DNA of 64,000 nt from Pseudoalteromonas sp. MEBiC 03607 (GCF_004792295.1 NZ_SRRY01000001.1:878501-942500), one strand, 5' to 3'. Shown: positions 43,883-54,369, counted from the first letter of the stretch. Numbers and translations are program-made. The notes: generated by a model from the letters alone, not told the origin.

Positions 43883-44754
43883 TTTAAAAGCCTGTTACGA
43901 AAATGAGCAAGAATAGGTAAATTGCTGGATAAAAAATAACGCATTTTCTTTACCTGAAGGCCACAAAAAAGCTGTTTAACAAATAAACTTAAAGGGTAGC
44001 GTTTCTTTTGTGCTACCAAAATCAAAAAAGAGAGGTTTTCTTTGTTACAGCGTGACATGTCTTGATGATGCTTTTTAATATACTGGTTGTAACCAGTCAC
44101 TTTATTTTTAACAGTTGTGATACGGGTTTCTTCGTGGCCTTGATGCTGTATGTAAGAATAGCCTTTTAACATTTTTGCAGGGCCAAATTGCTTTATTAGT
44201 CGCGTCCATGTGTCGTAATCCTGGCAAGCTTTGAAAGAAGTATCAAAACCTTTTATCAATTTAAGTTTGTAAGTTTCAGTAAAAACTTGGTTTGTTGCAT
44301 AGTTATAACTCAAGATTTTAGCGAGCGAGATTTCACCTCCGCCAGCATCAATCACTTTACCTTTTTTGCCATAAAACCATAACACCCCATGGGATAAAAA
44401 GGCGTAGTTTGGATCATAGTTACTAACAAGCGACTCTAACCGGTGAGGTAAAAACTCATCGTCGTCATCAAGGCCTGTAATGTATTTACCTTCAGCTATA
44501 TTAATCGCTTTATTTCTGGCTGCACACGCCCCAATGCTTGTTTGTTGATGAATTACTCGAACACGAGGTTCAATACTACTTAATTCGTCTAACCAGCTTT
44601 TTGTTTGCGCGCTGTCAGTAGAACCATCATTAACTATTATTAGCTCAAAGTTAGTAAAGGTTTGATTTAAAACAGATTCAACCGCTCGCTTTAATAATGG
44701 CAAACGGTTCTTAGTGGGAAGGTATATTGATACTATTACATTTTTCTCTTCCAC
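43879..44754 (-). CDS. Glycosyltransferase family 2 (minus-strand block, first gene)
   Basis: This is a 291-residue GT-A enzyme with VSIYLPTKNRLPLLKRAVESV, FELIIVNDGSTDSAQT and the DxD-type KYITGLDDDDEFLPHRL. It is the first gene of the minus-strand block that reads toward 41825. The 240-bp gap between its start and wecB must hold promoters for both directions, but no clear boxes were identified. Its sugar specificity is unknown. Confidence 0.88.
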   Translation of the reverse strand: MEEKNVIVSIYLPTKNRLPLLKRAVESVLNQTFTNFELIIVNDGSTDSAQTKSWLDELSSIEPRVRVIHQQTSIGACAARNKAINIAEGKYITGLDDDDEFLPHRLESLVSNYDPNYAFLSHGVLWFYGKKGKVIDAGGGEISLAKILSYNYATNQVFTETYKLKLIKGFDTSFKACQDYDTWTRLIKQFGPAKMLKGYSYIQHQGHEETRITTVKNKVTGYNQYIKKHHQDMSRCNKENLSFLILVAQKKRYPLSLFVKQLFCGLQVKKMRYFLSSNLPILAHFRNRLLK

Positions 44755-44994
44755 TATACTGCATGCCCATATTAATCAATTATTTTTCTACGCTTATGGT
44801 ATCTGTATCAACTGTAAATATCAAAACACAGAACCATAAACAGATCGTTTTATATTAACATTATTCCGTAGTAGAATGCTGGAGTTTTTGCAGTAAAAAG
44901 TTAGATGACACGTTCAAGCACAAACAAAAGGCAAGCATTAATAATTTAGTCTCTTAAACCGATCGCAACTTTTGAATCGATCTTAAGGAAAACA

Positions 44995-46110
44995 ATGAAA
45001 GTATTAACAGTATTTGGTACCCGCCCCGAAGCAATTAAAATGGCGCCGCTAGTTCTTGCGCTCGAAAACGATGCAAGAATTGAAGCAAAAGTGTGTGTAA
45101 CAGCGCAACACCGAGAAATGCTTGACCAAGTATTGGATCTTTTTCAAATTACGCCTGATTATGATTTAAACATAATGAAAGCAGGCCAAGACCTATACGA
45201 CATCACCAGTAAAATTTTACTCGGTTTACGTGATGTGCTTGATGAGTTTAAACCAGATTGGGTGCTTGTTCATGGTGATACAACCACTACATTTGCAGCA
45301 TCAATGGCCGCTTTTTACAAGCAAATTAAAGTAGGGCACGTAGAAGCAGGTTTACGTACAGGTAATTTGTATAGCCCATGGCCAGAAGAAGCAAACCGCA
45401 CATTAACGGGCGTATTAACAGCAAAACATTTTGCCCCTACGCAAGCGTCTGCAGATAACTTATTACGTGAACACGTATCAAAAAACGCTATTTTTGTAAC
45501 GGGTAACACGGTAATAGATGCATTACTGCAAGTTAAAAATAACGTATTGCCAAAAGACGATGTACAGCAGCAGCTAACCGACAAGTTCGCTGAAATTTTA
45601 GATAAACCTTATGTACTCATCACAGGTCATCGTCGCGAAAGCTTTGGTGGTGGGTTTGAGCGAATTTGCCAATCAATTTCGTCGTTGGCCTCAAAATACT
45701 CTGACTATAACTTTGTATATCCTGTGCACTTAAACCCAAATGTACAAGAACCGGTTAAACGCTTGCTGGCAGATAAAAGCAATGTAAAGCTTATCGATCC
45801 ACAAGACTACTTACCTTTTGTATTTTTAATGAATCAAGCGTATTTAATTTTAACAGACTCAGGTGGCGTACAAGAAGAAGCGCCAAGTTTAGGTAAGCCT
45901 GTGTTAGTAATGCGTGATACCACAGAACGCCCAGAAGCAGTAGCTGCAGGTACCGTTAAGTTAGTAGGCACAGACACCGATAAAATTATAAACGCGGTGA
46001 GTGATCTGATTGAAAATAAAGAAACATACAAAGAAATGAGCTTTGCACATAACCCTTATGGCGATGGAAAAGCATGCGAGCGCATTATTGAAGGGCTATT
46101 TACTAATTAA
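44995..46110 (+). CDS. wecB: UDP-N-acetylglucosamine 2-epimerase (non-hydrolysing) WecB
   Basis: WecB converts UDP-GlcNAc to UDP-ManNAc. The 371-residue length is typical. The N-terminal [46 protein letters not shown] and [16 protein letters not shown] segments carry the expected catalytic Asp, Glu and His residues. A good site (aaggaaa) precedes the ATG, and a long hairpin follows the gene, so it is probably transcribed alone. No wecC (UDP-ManNAc dehydrogenase) is in the window, so ManNAc itself may be used or wecC may lie elsewhere. Confidence 0.94.
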   Translation: MKVLTVFGTRPEAIKMAPLVLALENDARIEAKVCVTAQHREMLDQVLDLFQITPDYDLNIMKAGQDLYDITSKILLGLRDVLDEFKPDWVLVHGDTTTTFAASMAAFYKQIKVGHVEAGLRTGNLYSPWPEEANRTLTGVLTAKHFAPTQASADNLLREHVSKNAIFVTGNTVIDALLQVKNNVLPKDDVQQQLTDKFAEILDKPYVLITGHRRESFGGGFERICQSISSLASKYSDYNFVYPVHLNPNVQEPVKRLLADKSNVKLIDPQDYLPFVFLMNQAYLILTDSGGVQEEAPSLGKPVLVMRDTTERPEAVAAGTVKLVGTDTDKIINAVSDLIENKETYKEMSFAHNPYGDGKACERIIEGLFTN

Positions 46111-46172
46111 ATAACCTACACCTGCCTACAATAGGTTAAGAGCTTAGCCATTTCCAATGTAAGACTAGGCTT

Positions 46173-46210
46173 GCTTGTGAGCATAACTATTTATGCTTAC
46201 AAGCATTTTC
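46173..46210 (+). terminator. Terminator-like hairpin after wecB
   Basis: A 14-bp stem GCTTGTGAGCATAA/TTATGCTTACAAGC (46173-46186 and 46191-46204, one G-T pair) with a CTAT loop is followed by attttct. It lies 63 bp after wecB and before the wza promoter. Confidence 0.75.
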
Positions 46211-46253
46211 TAGTACTCTTTTATTTAAACCGCTTTTAGAAACATTCCCAAGC

Positions 46254-46281
46254 TTGAAATATGCAGACTTGCCTGTATAAT
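46254..46281 (+). promoter_or_regulatory. Promoter of the wza-wzb-wzc operon with a long leader
   Basis: TTGAAA (46254-46259) and a perfect TATAAT (46276-46281) are separated by 16 bp. The predicted start near 46288 leaves a leader of about 325 nt before wza. No JUMPstart or ops element (GGCGGTAGC) was found in this leader. The rest of the gap 46282-46611 holds no coding frame. Confidence 0.7.
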
Positions 46282-46611
46282 GCGCCCTACTTAAGGATGT
46301 TCCAATGTAAATGGATAGTAATGCAAAGTTGCTAAATTACGAATAATCAAGTCAGTTATGTCTTCGACTTTAATTACTTCTTAAAAGAACTCCATAGAAA
46401 TTGTAAAAGCTTTACTACTAAAGTGCTTTGAAAAGCTGCCTTATCTGCATTTTTCAAGTGAATAGTACTGTCATGCTTTTGTATATAAATAGATGTGTTT
46501 AGCCTTGATTCAAGGCCTTGTTAACTTGCGTATAACAAGCCGTCATGCTTTAATTGATCAGCTTTAAAATAAGTAAGTGTAAACTTATATAATAATCTTT
46601 TAGGAAGAAGA

Positions 46612-47727
46612 ATGGCGTTCAAATTTAAACTCCTTGCAGCAACTTTATCTCTCCTCTCTGTAAGTGCATGTACAATCATACCAGGTAGTCATTACGAAGG
46701 TATTGATTCAGGCGCTCAAGTAGAAAACTTAGAAAAAGACCTCGAAAAAGTCAATATTCAAGTTATTGATTCTTCTTTAATAAATATTCAAAAACGCGAA
46801 GTTAAACAGGTTAATACAACCAACCGAAAAGGCATTGATACCTCTGATTATCAATACCGCCTAGGGGTGGGTGATGTGCTAACCATTGGTGTATGGGATC
46901 ATCCAGAGTTAACTATTCCTGCAGCTGTACAACGTACAGCCGAGTTTGATGGTTTTCGTGTAGCAGAAGATGGCACAATAACTTATGCATACGCACCTAA
47001 AATACCAGCAGCAGGCCGCACTGTTGCAGAAGTACGCGCTGACTTGGTAAAGCGCTTAAGCCGCGTAATCGAAAACCCGCAAGTTGACATAAAAATAGTT
47101 GGCTTTAGAAGTCAAAAAACTTATGTAACAGGCGAAGTAGAAAACCCAGGTGTATACCCAATTACAGAAATTCCACTCACAATTATAGACGTATTAAACA
47201 ACGCAGGTGGTATTACTGATCGTGCTGACTGGCGAGAAGTAACTTATACATCGGGTAACAAAACAGAAATAATCCGCCTTGATGACTTTTACAGCCATGG
47301 TGATATTTCGCAAAACCGTTTATTAAAACATGGTGATATTGTACATGTTAGCCGTAACGACAAACACCAAGTGTATGTATTAGGTGATGTAATTAAAGCA
47401 GGCACGGTAGATATTGACCGCTATGGCTTAAACCTAGCTCAAGCATTAAGTGATACCGGTGGTATTAGAGAAGCCACTGCTGACGCAAACGGTATTTTTG
47501 TATTACGTAAGCGCGACCTAGCCAAAGATGGCGTAATTGCAGACGTATACCAATTACACGCTAAAAATGTAGCAGCACTGGTATTAGCAGAGCAATTTGA
47601 GTTAAAGCCACACGATATTGTGTATGTAACTTCTGCACCGCTTGCACGCTGGAACCGCGTAATAAGCTTATTGTTACCGTCTATTTCTACGGTTGACTCA
47701 ATTAACGATGTAGCCAATACAAACTAA
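46612..47727 (+). CDS. wza: Outer-membrane polysaccharide export lipoprotein Wza
   Basis: Wza forms the outer-membrane channel for capsule or exopolysaccharide. The 371-residue precursor has a lipoprotein signal peptide with lipobox SVSAC (lipidated C20). A polysaccharide-export domain follows (YRLGVGDVLTIGVWDHPEL near residue 82), then two SLBB domains (VTGEVENPGVYPI and VLGDVIKAGTVDI). A final amphipathic helix would line the pore (ARWNRVISLLLPS). The length is normal. It is followed by wzb after 8 bp and then by wzc. Confidence 0.93.
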   Translation: MAFKFKLLAATLSLLSVSACTIIPGSHYEGIDSGAQVENLEKDLEKVNIQVIDSSLINIQKREVKQVNTTNRKGIDTSDYQYRLGVGDVLTIGVWDHPELTIPAAVQRTAEFDGFRVAEDGTITYAYAPKIPAAGRTVAEVRADLVKRLSRVIENPQVDIKIVGFRSQKTYVTGEVENPGVYPITEIPLTIIDVLNNAGGITDRADWREVTYTSGNKTEIIRLDDFYSHGDISQNRLLKHGDIVHVSRNDKHQVYVLGDVIKAGTVDIDRYGLNLAQALSDTGGIREATADANGIFVLRKRDLAKDGVIADVYQLHAKNVAALVLAEQFELKPHDIVYVTSAPLARWNRVISLLLPSISTVDSINDVANTN

Positions 47728-47735
47728 GGATAAGT

Positions 47736-48170
47736 ATGTTTGACTCTGTATTAGTAGTGTGTGCTGGCAATATTTGTCGTAGCCCAACTGCCGAGTATGT
47801 ACTTAAAAGTAAGTTACAAAACAAAGGGATTACTGTTACTTCAGCTGGTTTAACTGCATTAGAAGGTAAGCCAGCCGATGCCACTGCTCAGCAAATTGCT
47901 GAGCAGCATGGTATTAATATGGCAGAGCACCGTGGCCAACAAATAAATTCAGCATTAGTACAGCACAACAGCGTTATTTTAGTGATGGAACAGCGTCATT
48001 TAACTGACTTATGCGCACGTTATCCTCAAGCAAGAGGTAAAACGTTTTTGTTAGGCAAATGGTTAAACGACACCGAGATCCCCGACCCATATCGTCAGAG
48101 CTTAGAAGCATTTACCCATGTTTATGAGCTAATCGATAGCGCTTGTAGCGCTTGGCAAAAGTATTTATAA
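47736..48170 (+). CDS. wzb: Low-molecular-weight protein-tyrosine phosphatase Wzb
   Basis: Wzb removes phosphate from the tyrosine cluster of Wzc, resetting the export cycle. The 144-residue protein has the phosphatase loop C9-x5-R15 (VCAGNICRSPTAEYV) and the general acid loop IPDPYRQ with DP near residue 113. It is located between wza and wzc with short gaps, the classic gene order. Identification is secure. Confidence 0.95.
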   Translation: MFDSVLVVCAGNICRSPTAEYVLKSKLQNKGITVTSAGLTALEGKPADATAQQIAEQHGINMAEHRGQQINSALVQHNSVILVMEQRHLTDLCARYPQARGKTFLLGKWLNDTEIPDPYRQSLEAFTHVYELIDSACSAWQKYL

Positions 48171-48183
48171 GGAAACTGCATTA

Positions 48184-50427
48184 ATGAATGCTCAGCCTTC
48201 AACGCTAAATAATAGTAACCGAACAACACAAACTAGCCCGCAAGAGTCGCAAGAAATTGATTTAATGGCGCTACTGGGCGCTTTGCTCGACCGTAAATTA
48301 TTTATTATGGCCATTACCGGCGTGTTTATGGTGCTGGGTGTAATTTATGCTTTGTATGCAGCGCCTGTTTACCAAGCCACTGCCATGATACAGGTAGAAG
48401 ATAATAGCGCCACGGTACCAGGCTTTGACGACATGAGCGGTATGTTCGAAAGTACCTCGGCTGCAGTAACCGAAATAGAGCTATTAAAATCACGCTCTGT
48501 AATTGGCGAGGCAGTCGACAAATTAAACCTAGATACGGTAGTTAAACCTAAACTATTCCCATTAATAGGTAACCGCGCATACCGAAGCTTTAAACCAAGC
48601 TCACCGGGTGAACTGGCTGAGCCTAGTTTTGGTGCAAGCTCATATGCATGGGGGGGCGAGAGCATTGATGTATTTAGGTTTGATGTACCTAGCTTTAATA
48701 TTGGAACTGAGTTTGTTGTGGTAGCACAACAAAATAACCAATTGGCACTATTAAACGAAGCTGGCGAAACAGTATTAACTGGGCAAGTAGGGCAAGAGCT
48801 TTCTAACGGTATTATTGAGCTAACTGTACGTAGCTTAAATGCACGCCCAGGTACCGAGTTTATTATTACCAAACGTGATCGTTTAAATACAATTTTAGAT
48901 TTACAAGCAGCTATAGGTGCCAGTGAAAAGGGCAAAGACTCGGGCATTATTAACTTAACCTTACAAGATACCGATTTTAGTTATGCTGAAAAAGTGCTTG
49001 AGCAGGTGGCAGGTATTTATGTGCGCCGCAATGTAGAGCGCAACAGCGCTGAGGCACAAAAGTCACTTGAGTTTTTAGAGGTACAATTACCAGAGGTCAA
49101 AAAACAGCTCGAATTTGCCGAAAAACGCTTTAACGATTACCAAATTAAACAGCAATCAGTAAACATAACGCTAGAAACACAAGGCGTACTTGATCAAATT
49201 GTTCAGCTTGAAACTAAATTACAAGAGTTAGAGTTACAGCGCTTAGAGCTTAGCCGTAAATTTAAAAAAGGTCACCCTGCATACCAAGGCATACTTGAGC
49301 AAATAAAAGCAGTTAAAAAACAAAAAGATGACCTAACAAGCGAAGTAACTAACTTACCCTCTACCCAGCAAGAGTTATTGCGATTAACCCGTGATGTAGA
49401 AGTAAGCAACCAAATTTACACTATGCTACTGGCTAAAACACAAGAGCTCGATATTGTTCGCGCGGGTACAGTAGGTAACGTACGTATTATTGATCACGCA
49501 GAGGTGAATACATCAAAACCGGTTAAGCCTAAAAAAGCGCTTATAGTGGTTATGGCAACTATGCTAGGTGGCATGATTGCTGTAGCGATTGTATTAGTGC
49601 AAAAAGCGCTCCATAAAGGTATTGAAGACCCTAGCGAAATTGAGGCCATGGGCTTACCAGTTTACGCAAGTGTGCCGTATTCAGACCATCAAGATCAGTT
49701 AGTCTCGTTTGGTAAGCTTAAAAATCGAAAAGCCACCCAAGCCAATACTATTTTGGCGGTTGAAAACCCCGCTGACTTAGCAATAGAGGCGCTACGTAGC
49801 CTGCGCACTAGCCTGCATTTTGCGATGATGGAGGCAAAAAACAACGTTATTGCGATATCGGGCCCAAGCCCAGGTGTGGGTAAGTCATTTATATCGGTTA
49901 ACTTAGCAACTGTATTAGCACAAAGCGATAAAAAGGTACTAATAATTGATGCCGATATGCGTAAAGGCTACTTACAAAAAGCGTTTAACGAAAAATGGGA
50001 AAACGGCTTAAGTGACTTTTTATCGGGCCGATTAGAGCTTAAAAATGTAATTAAGCAAACTAAAATACCAAACCTGCATTTAATTACCCGCGGCCAAGTA
50101 CCACCAAATCCGTCTGAATTATTAATGCATGAGCGTTTTTCAAAACTGGTAGATACCATTAAAGAGCATTACGACTTAGTAATTATAGATACGCCACCTA
50201 TTTTAGCAGTAACAGACCCTGCAATTGTGAGTGCCCATGCAGGGAGTACCTTACTTGTTACCCGTTTTGGCCAAAACCATGTACGTGAACTAGAGCTAAC
50301 CCGAAACCGTTTTGAACAAAATGGCATTGATGTAAAAGGCGTAGTGTTTAACGGTATTCTAAAAAAAGCCAGTAATGCTTATGGATATTATGGCTATTAC
50401 AATTATGAATATAAATCGAGTACATAA
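48184..50427 (+). CDS. wzc: Tyrosine autokinase / chain-length regulator Wzc
   Basis: Wzc is an inner-membrane co-polymerase with a cytoplasmic tyrosine kinase domain. The 747 residues comprise an N-terminal Wzz domain with a transmembrane helix (about 38-60), a long periplasmic coiled-coil region (about 280-420) and a second transmembrane helix (near 450-475). The BY-kinase domain has Walker A GPSPGVGKS at 560-568, Walker A' VLIIDADMR near 585 and Walker B LVIIDTPPI near 665. The C-terminus has a tyrosine cluster (YGYYGYYNYEY), the autophosphorylation tail reversed by Wzb. It ends the wza-wzb-wzc operon. Confidence 0.95.
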   Translation: MNAQPSTLNNSNRTTQTSPQESQEIDLMALLGALLDRKLFIMAITGVFMVLGVIYALYAAPVYQATAMIQVEDNSATVPGFDDMSGMFESTSAAVTEIELLKSRSVIGEAVDKLNLDTVVKPKLFPLIGNRAYRSFKPSSPGELAEPSFGASSYAWGGESIDVFRFDVPSFNIGTEFVVVAQQNNQLALLNEAGETVLTGQVGQELSNGIIELTVRSLNARPGTEFIITKRDRLNTILDLQAAIGASEKGKDSGIINLTLQDTDFSYAEKVLEQVAGIYVRRNVERNSAEAQKSLEFLEVQLPEVKKQLEFAEKRFNDYQIKQQSVNITLETQGVLDQIVQLETKLQELELQRLELSRKFKKGHPAYQGILEQIKAVKKQKDDLTSEVTNLPSTQQELLRLTRDVEVSNQIYTMLLAKTQELDIVRAGTVGNVRIIDHAEVNTSKPVKPKKALIVVMATMLGGMIAVAIVLVQKALHKGIEDPSEIEAMGLPVYASVPYSDHQDQLVSFGKLKNRKATQANTILAVENPADLAIEALRSLRTSLHFAMMEAKNNVIAISGPSPGVGKSFISVNLATVLAQSDKKVLIIDADMRKGYLQKAFNEKWENGLSDFLSGRLELKNVIKQTKIPNLHLITRGQVPPNPSELLMHERFSKLVDTIKEHYDLVIIDTPPILAVTDPAIVSAHAGSTLLVTRFGQNHVRELELTRNRFEQNGIDVKGVVFNGILKKASNAYGYYGYYNYEYKSST

Positions 50428-50510
50428 TTGTATCGAGGCTACTTTTTAATGCTGTGAAAATAAATAGTCATAAGCTAGATAGTTAAAATTGATTGTTTCC
50501 AATGAGCAAA

Positions 50511-50544
50511 GTATCTCAGCGATTCTTTATAATGGCTGAGATAC
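50511..50544 (+). terminator. Hairpin in the wzc-rmlB gap
   Basis: A perfect 10-bp stem GTATCTCAGC/GCTGAGATAC (50511-50520 and 50535-50544) has a 14-nt loop containing TATAAT. No T-run follows, so it may be a regulatory structure or a promoter overlapping a hairpin, not a simple terminator. Confidence 0.4.
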
Positions 50545-50624
50545 TTGAACATAGAAATTAAAAGTTGTAAGGCTTTATAAAGTAGCCTTCACACGGAAAA
50601 TACAAAGTACAAAAGGCTTTTATT

Positions 50625-51710
50625 GTGAAAATTTTAGTAACAGGTGGTGCCGGTTTTATCGGCAGTGCAGTTGTTAGGCACATCCTTTCAAATACTAAAG
50701 ATAGCGTAGTTAATGTTGATGCCTTAACCTATGCTGGCAATCTTCAATCACTTCCTGGTGCAGAGAATTCTGAGCGATATTTTTTTGAACACGTAAATAT
50801 ATGTGATCGCGCTGAACTTGATCGTGTTTTTTCAATACATAAACCAGATGCAGTAATGCACTTAGCAGCTGAAAGCCATGTAGATCGCTCAATTACAGGC
50901 CCTGCTGAGTTTATTCAAACAAATATTGTGGGAACTTACAATCTATTAGAAGCAGCACGTGAATATTGGAATTCATTAAATGGTGACTCTAAAAAATTGT
51001 TTAGATTTCATCATATTTCTACAGATGAAGTCTATGGTGACTTGCCACACCCTGATGAACAAGAAGATGGTGCTTTAAGTGAGGGATTACCTCTATTTAC
51101 TGAACAAACCTCATATGCTCCGAGTAGTCCTTACTCATCAAGTAAAGCATCAAGCGATCACTTAGTACGTGCTTGGTTACGCACTTACGGCTTTCCAACC
51201 ATAGTGACTAATTGCTCTAATAATTATGGGCCGTATCACTTTCCAGAAAAACTCATTCCATTAGTGATTTTAAACGCCTTGGAAGGCAGGTCTCTACCAA
51301 TATACGGCAAGGGGGATCAAATTAGGGATTGGCTCTATGTAGAAGATCATGCTCGGGCTTTATATAAAGTTGTTACCGAAGGTAAAGTGGGTGAAACCTA
51401 CAATATTGGCGGCCATAATGAAAAGCAAAACTTGGAAGTAGTGCAAGCAATTTGTGCGATATTAGACATTTTAGTACCTAAGGAAAGTAAATACGCAGAG
51501 CTAATCACTTATGTAGCAGACCGACCTGGCCATGATAGGCGTTATGCTATTGACTCTTCGAAAATACAAAGAGAGCTTGGTTGGACACCTAACGAAACAT
51601 TTGAAACTGGTTTAAAGAAAACAGTTCAGTGGTACTTAGAAAATCAAAAGTGGTGTGAAAATGTTCAAAATGGTTCTTATCAGCGAGAGCGCTTAGGCGA
51701 AATCGCATAA
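50625..51710 (+). CDS. rmlB: dTDP-glucose 4,6-dehydratase RmlB
   Basis: RmlB converts dTDP-glucose to dTDP-4-keto-6-deoxyglucose. The 361-residue SDR enzyme has the NAD motif GGAGFIG (7-13), catalytic TDE at 133-135, and Y170-xxx-K174 in [13 protein letters not shown]. It starts a long operon and is followed by rmlA. The rhamnose genes rmlC and rmlD are absent. The keto-sugar is therefore probably used by the aminotransferase at 52604, not turned into rhamnose. Confidence 0.95.
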   Translation: MKILVTGGAGFIGSAVVRHILSNTKDSVVNVDALTYAGNLQSLPGAENSERYFFEHVNICDRAELDRVFSIHKPDAVMHLAAESHVDRSITGPAEFIQTNIVGTYNLLEAAREYWNSLNGDSKKLFRFHHISTDEVYGDLPHPDEQEDGALSEGLPLFTEQTSYAPSSPYSSSKASSDHLVRAWLRTYGFPTIVTNCSNNYGPYHFPEKLIPLVILNALEGRSLPIYGKGDQIRDWLYVEDHARALYKVVTEGKVGETYNIGGHNEKQNLEVVQAICAILDILVPKESKYAELITYVADRPGHDRRYAIDSSKIQRELGWTPNETFETGLKKTVQWYLENQKWCENVQNGSYQRERLGEIA

Positions 51711-51728
51711 ATAAGGAAGGAGTACCTT

Positions 51729-52601
51729 GTGAAAGGAATAATCTTAGCTGGCGGATCAGGCTCTCGCTTATACCCAATTACTCTTGGAGTGTCTAAGCAA
51801 TTACTACCTATTTACGATAAGCCTATGATTTATTATCCATTATCGGTATTAATGCTAGCGGGTATACGTGAAGTTCTAATTATTACTACCCCAGAAGATA
51901 GCGATTCTTTCAAGCGCTTATTAGGTGATGGTTCTCAATTTGGTATTGAAATAACCTATACAGTACAGCCTAGCCCCGATGGTTTAGCTCAAGCCTTTGT
52001 ACTAGGAGAAGATTTTATTGGTAACGATGATGTGTGTTTAGTCCTGGGTGATAATATTTTTTATGGTCAAAGTTTTACCCCTAAACTTAAACGTGCGGTT
52101 GAAAATGCAAAAAACGGTAATGGAGCGACCGTATTTGGTTACCAAGTCAAAGATCCTGAGCGTTTTGGTGTGGTTGAATTTGATCATAATAAAAAAGCAA
52201 TTTCGATAGTAGAAAAACCAACAAAACCTAAATCGCATTATGCTGTAACTGGCTTATATTTTTATGATAACTCGGTAGTTGAATTAGCTAAAAAAGTTAA
52301 ACCATCAAACCGGGGTGAGTTAGAAATAACATGCTTAAATGAAATATTCCTTGAGCATAATAAGTTAAATGTAGAAATATTAGGGCGTGGTTTTGCTTGG
52401 TTAGATACAGGCACACACGAAAGCTTACTTGAAGCAGCTCAGTTTGTTGAAACTATCGAAAAACGACAAGGTTACAAAATTGCCTGTTTAGAAGAAATAG
52501 CCTTTAATCAGGGATGGTTAACAAAAGCTGAGCTAGAGAAGCTTGCTAAGCCATTACTAAAAAATGGTTATGGGCAATACTTAATGGATTTAATGGAATA
52601 G
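51729..52601 (+). CDS. rmlA: Glucose-1-phosphate thymidylyltransferase RmlA
   Basis: RmlA makes dTDP-glucose from glucose-1-phosphate and dTTP, supplying RmlB. The 290-residue length is standard. The N-terminal [20 protein letters not shown], with [18 protein letters not shown] after it, is diagnostic, and [18 protein letters not shown] lies near the C-terminus. The GTG start at 51729 has a strong aaggaaggag site. It lies 18 bp after rmlB and two bases before the aminotransferase gene. Confidence 0.96.
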   Translation: MKGIILAGGSGSRLYPITLGVSKQLLPIYDKPMIYYPLSVLMLAGIREVLIITTPEDSDSFKRLLGDGSQFGIEITYTVQPSPDGLAQAFVLGEDFIGNDDVCLVLGDNIFYGQSFTPKLKRAVENAKNGNGATVFGYQVKDPERFGVVEFDHNKKAISIVEKPTKPKSHYAVTGLYFYDNSVVELAKKVKPSNRGELEITCLNEIFLEHNKLNVEILGRGFAWLDTGTHESLLEAAQFVETIEKRQGYKIACLEEIAFNQGWLTKAELEKLAKPLLKNGYGQYLMDLME

Positions 52602-52603
52602 TA

Positions 52604-53683
52604 ATGAGTATAGCGTTAAATAGCCCTGTTGCGCCTAATTTAGGAAAGTTAACCCAATATTTAGAGCAAGTGAATAATAGCGGTTGGTATACTAATTTTG
52701 GCCCGCTTCATCAACAATTAACCGAAAGGTTAGAGGCTTATTTAGGGGTTAAAAACCTACTGCTTGTTTCTAATGGCACTTTAGCTTTGCAAGTTGCAAG
52801 TAAAGTACTGGGTATAACTCATGCGGTAACCACGCCATTTAGCTTTGTTGCGACAACAAGTGCATTACTTTGGCAAAATATAAATACACAATTTTGTGAC
52901 ATAGACTCAAAAACTTTTAACTTATCACCTCAAGCGACTAAAAAAGCGTTGCAACTAGAGTCGTGTATTAACGGTATAGTCGCCACACACGTTTATGGTA
53001 ACCCCTGTGATGTTGATGTGTTTGAACAGCTGTCACAGCAATATAATATCAAGGTGATTTATGATGCTGCACATGCTTTTGGCGTTAGAGTTAATGAGCA
53101 GTCGGTACTTAATTTTGGGGATGCGAGTACACTGAGCTTTCACGCAACTAAGGTATTTCATACCGTTGAGGGGGGGGCGATAGTTTTTAAGCGTAAAGAA
53201 GATTATGAAAAAGCAAAGCAACTGATTAACTTTGGTTTAGATAATGGTGAAATAACCGATGTGGGTATTAACGCAAAATTAAACGAGTATCAATGTGCGG
53301 TAGGTTTAACGTTACTTGATGACATTGACGAAGTAATAAAGCACCGATCTTTGCTTTTTAGTACATACCGGCAACAACTTGAAAAGATTGTAGAACTGCC
53401 AGAGTGGCATAAACAAGCTAATAGCAATGGTGCCTACTTCCCAATTAAGCTGCAAAGTAAACAACAATTAGAAAAAGTGTGTGAAGCGTTAAGCAAAAAC
53501 GAAATTCAATATAGACCTTACTTTAAGCCCTCGTTAGAAACTGTATTTAGTCATTTAAAGTGCCATGGTGTTGAAGTATCAGCTGATGTAGCTGAAAAGA
53601 TATTGTGTTTGCCTCTACATGCTAATATGACTTTAAAAGATATAAATTTAGTAAGTGATACAATTAAAGGAGCATTGAGATGA
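52604..53683 (+). CDS. DegT/DnrJ/EryC1 sugar aminotransferase (probable dTDP-4-amino-4,6-dideoxyhexose synthesis)
   Basis: This is a 359-residue PLP-dependent sugar aminotransferase. The PLP lysine is K183 in LSFHATKVFHTVEGGA, and VIYDAAHAFGV holds the Asp that binds the pyridine nitrogen. Positioned directly after rmlB and rmlA, it most likely aminates C4 of dTDP-4-keto-6-deoxyglucose, giving a VioA- or WecE/FdtB-like product. The exact stereochemistry (Qui4N or Fuc4N) cannot be told from sequence by eye. It overlaps the WbqC-like gene by four bases. Confidence 0.85.
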   Translation: MSIALNSPVAPNLGKLTQYLEQVNNSGWYTNFGPLHQQLTERLEAYLGVKNLLLVSNGTLALQVASKVLGITHAVTTPFSFVATTSALLWQNINTQFCDIDSKTFNLSPQATKKALQLESCINGIVATHVYGNPCDVDVFEQLSQQYNIKVIYDAAHAFGVRVNEQSVLNFGDASTLSFHATKVFHTVEGGAIVFKRKEDYEKAKQLINFGLDNGEITDVGINAKLNEYQCAVGLTLLDDIDEVIKHRSLLFSTYRQQLEKIVELPEWHKQANSNGAYFPIKLQSKQQLEKVCEALSKNEIQYRPYFKPSLETVFSHLKCHGVEVSADVAEKILCLPLHANMTLKDINLVSDTIKGALR

Positions 53684-54369
53684 GCTTTGCCGTAATGCAG
53701 CCTTACTTGTTCCCTTATTTAGGTTACTACCAATTAGTTAACTCAGTAGATACCTTTGTTTTTTACGATGATGTTACCTACATTAAAAATGGTTATATCA
53801 ACCGTAATAATATTTTAGTAAATGGCCAAGCCCAGCGTATAACTGTACCTGTACCTGGAGCGTCTTCAAATAAGCTAATTAAAGATTTACATTTTGATAT
53901 TAATATAAAAAAAGTGCTCAAAACTATTCAGCAAGCATATATAAAAGCACCTTATTTTACAGCTGTTTATCCTATTATTGAGAAGGTGCTAACCAGTAAA
54001 GAACGTCAAGTTGCAGTATTATGCGCAAAAAGTATCACTTCAGTATTTAACTATTTAGATATTAGTAAAGAGTTTCTATTTTCAAGCGTTTTGGAGTATG
54101 AAAGGTCATTATCTGCCGCAGATAAGTTGCTTGCAATGGGGAAGGTACTTAATAGTACAGAGTACATTAATAGCCCTGGCGGTAAAAAATTGTATAGCAA
54201 AGAGTACTTTTCTGAAAAAGGTGTCAATTTATCTTTTATCGAAATGCAGAGTGTTAACTATGAACAAGCACATAATGATTTTGTACCTCATTTGTCGATG
54301 ATTGATGTGCTCATGTGGAATAGTAAAGAACAAGTGAAATCGCTTTTTCAAGAATATAGGTTGGTTTAA
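53680..54369 (+). CDS. WbqC-like family protein
   Basis: This is a 229-residue protein starting AVMQPYLFPYLGYYQLVN and continuing with FVFYDDVTYIKNGYINRN, the hallmark of the WbqC-like family found in many O-antigen and capsule clusters. The biochemical activity of the family is not known to me. It usually occurs next to amino-sugar aminotransferase genes, as here, where it is translationally coupled to the DegT gene (ATGA overlap). A role in decorating the amino sugar, for example acylation, is only a guess from context. Its own stop overlaps the next gene by one base. Confidence 0.8.
   Translation: MSFAVMQPYLFPYLGYYQLVNSVDTFVFYDDVTYIKNGYINRNNILVNGQAQRITVPVPGASSNKLIKDLHFDINIKKVLKTIQQAYIKAPYFTAVYPIIEKVLTSKERQVAVLCAKSITSVFNYLDISKEFLFSSVLEYERSLSAADKLLAMGKVLNSTEYINSPGGKKLYSKEYFSEKGVNLSFIEMQSVNYEQAHNDFVPHLSMIDVLMWNSKEQVKSLFQEYRLV

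Noticed and set aside
46282..46611. Search for JUMPstart/ops elements before wza and the other glycan operons
   Set aside because: No GGCGGTAGC-like sequence was found here or before wecA, wecB or rmlB.
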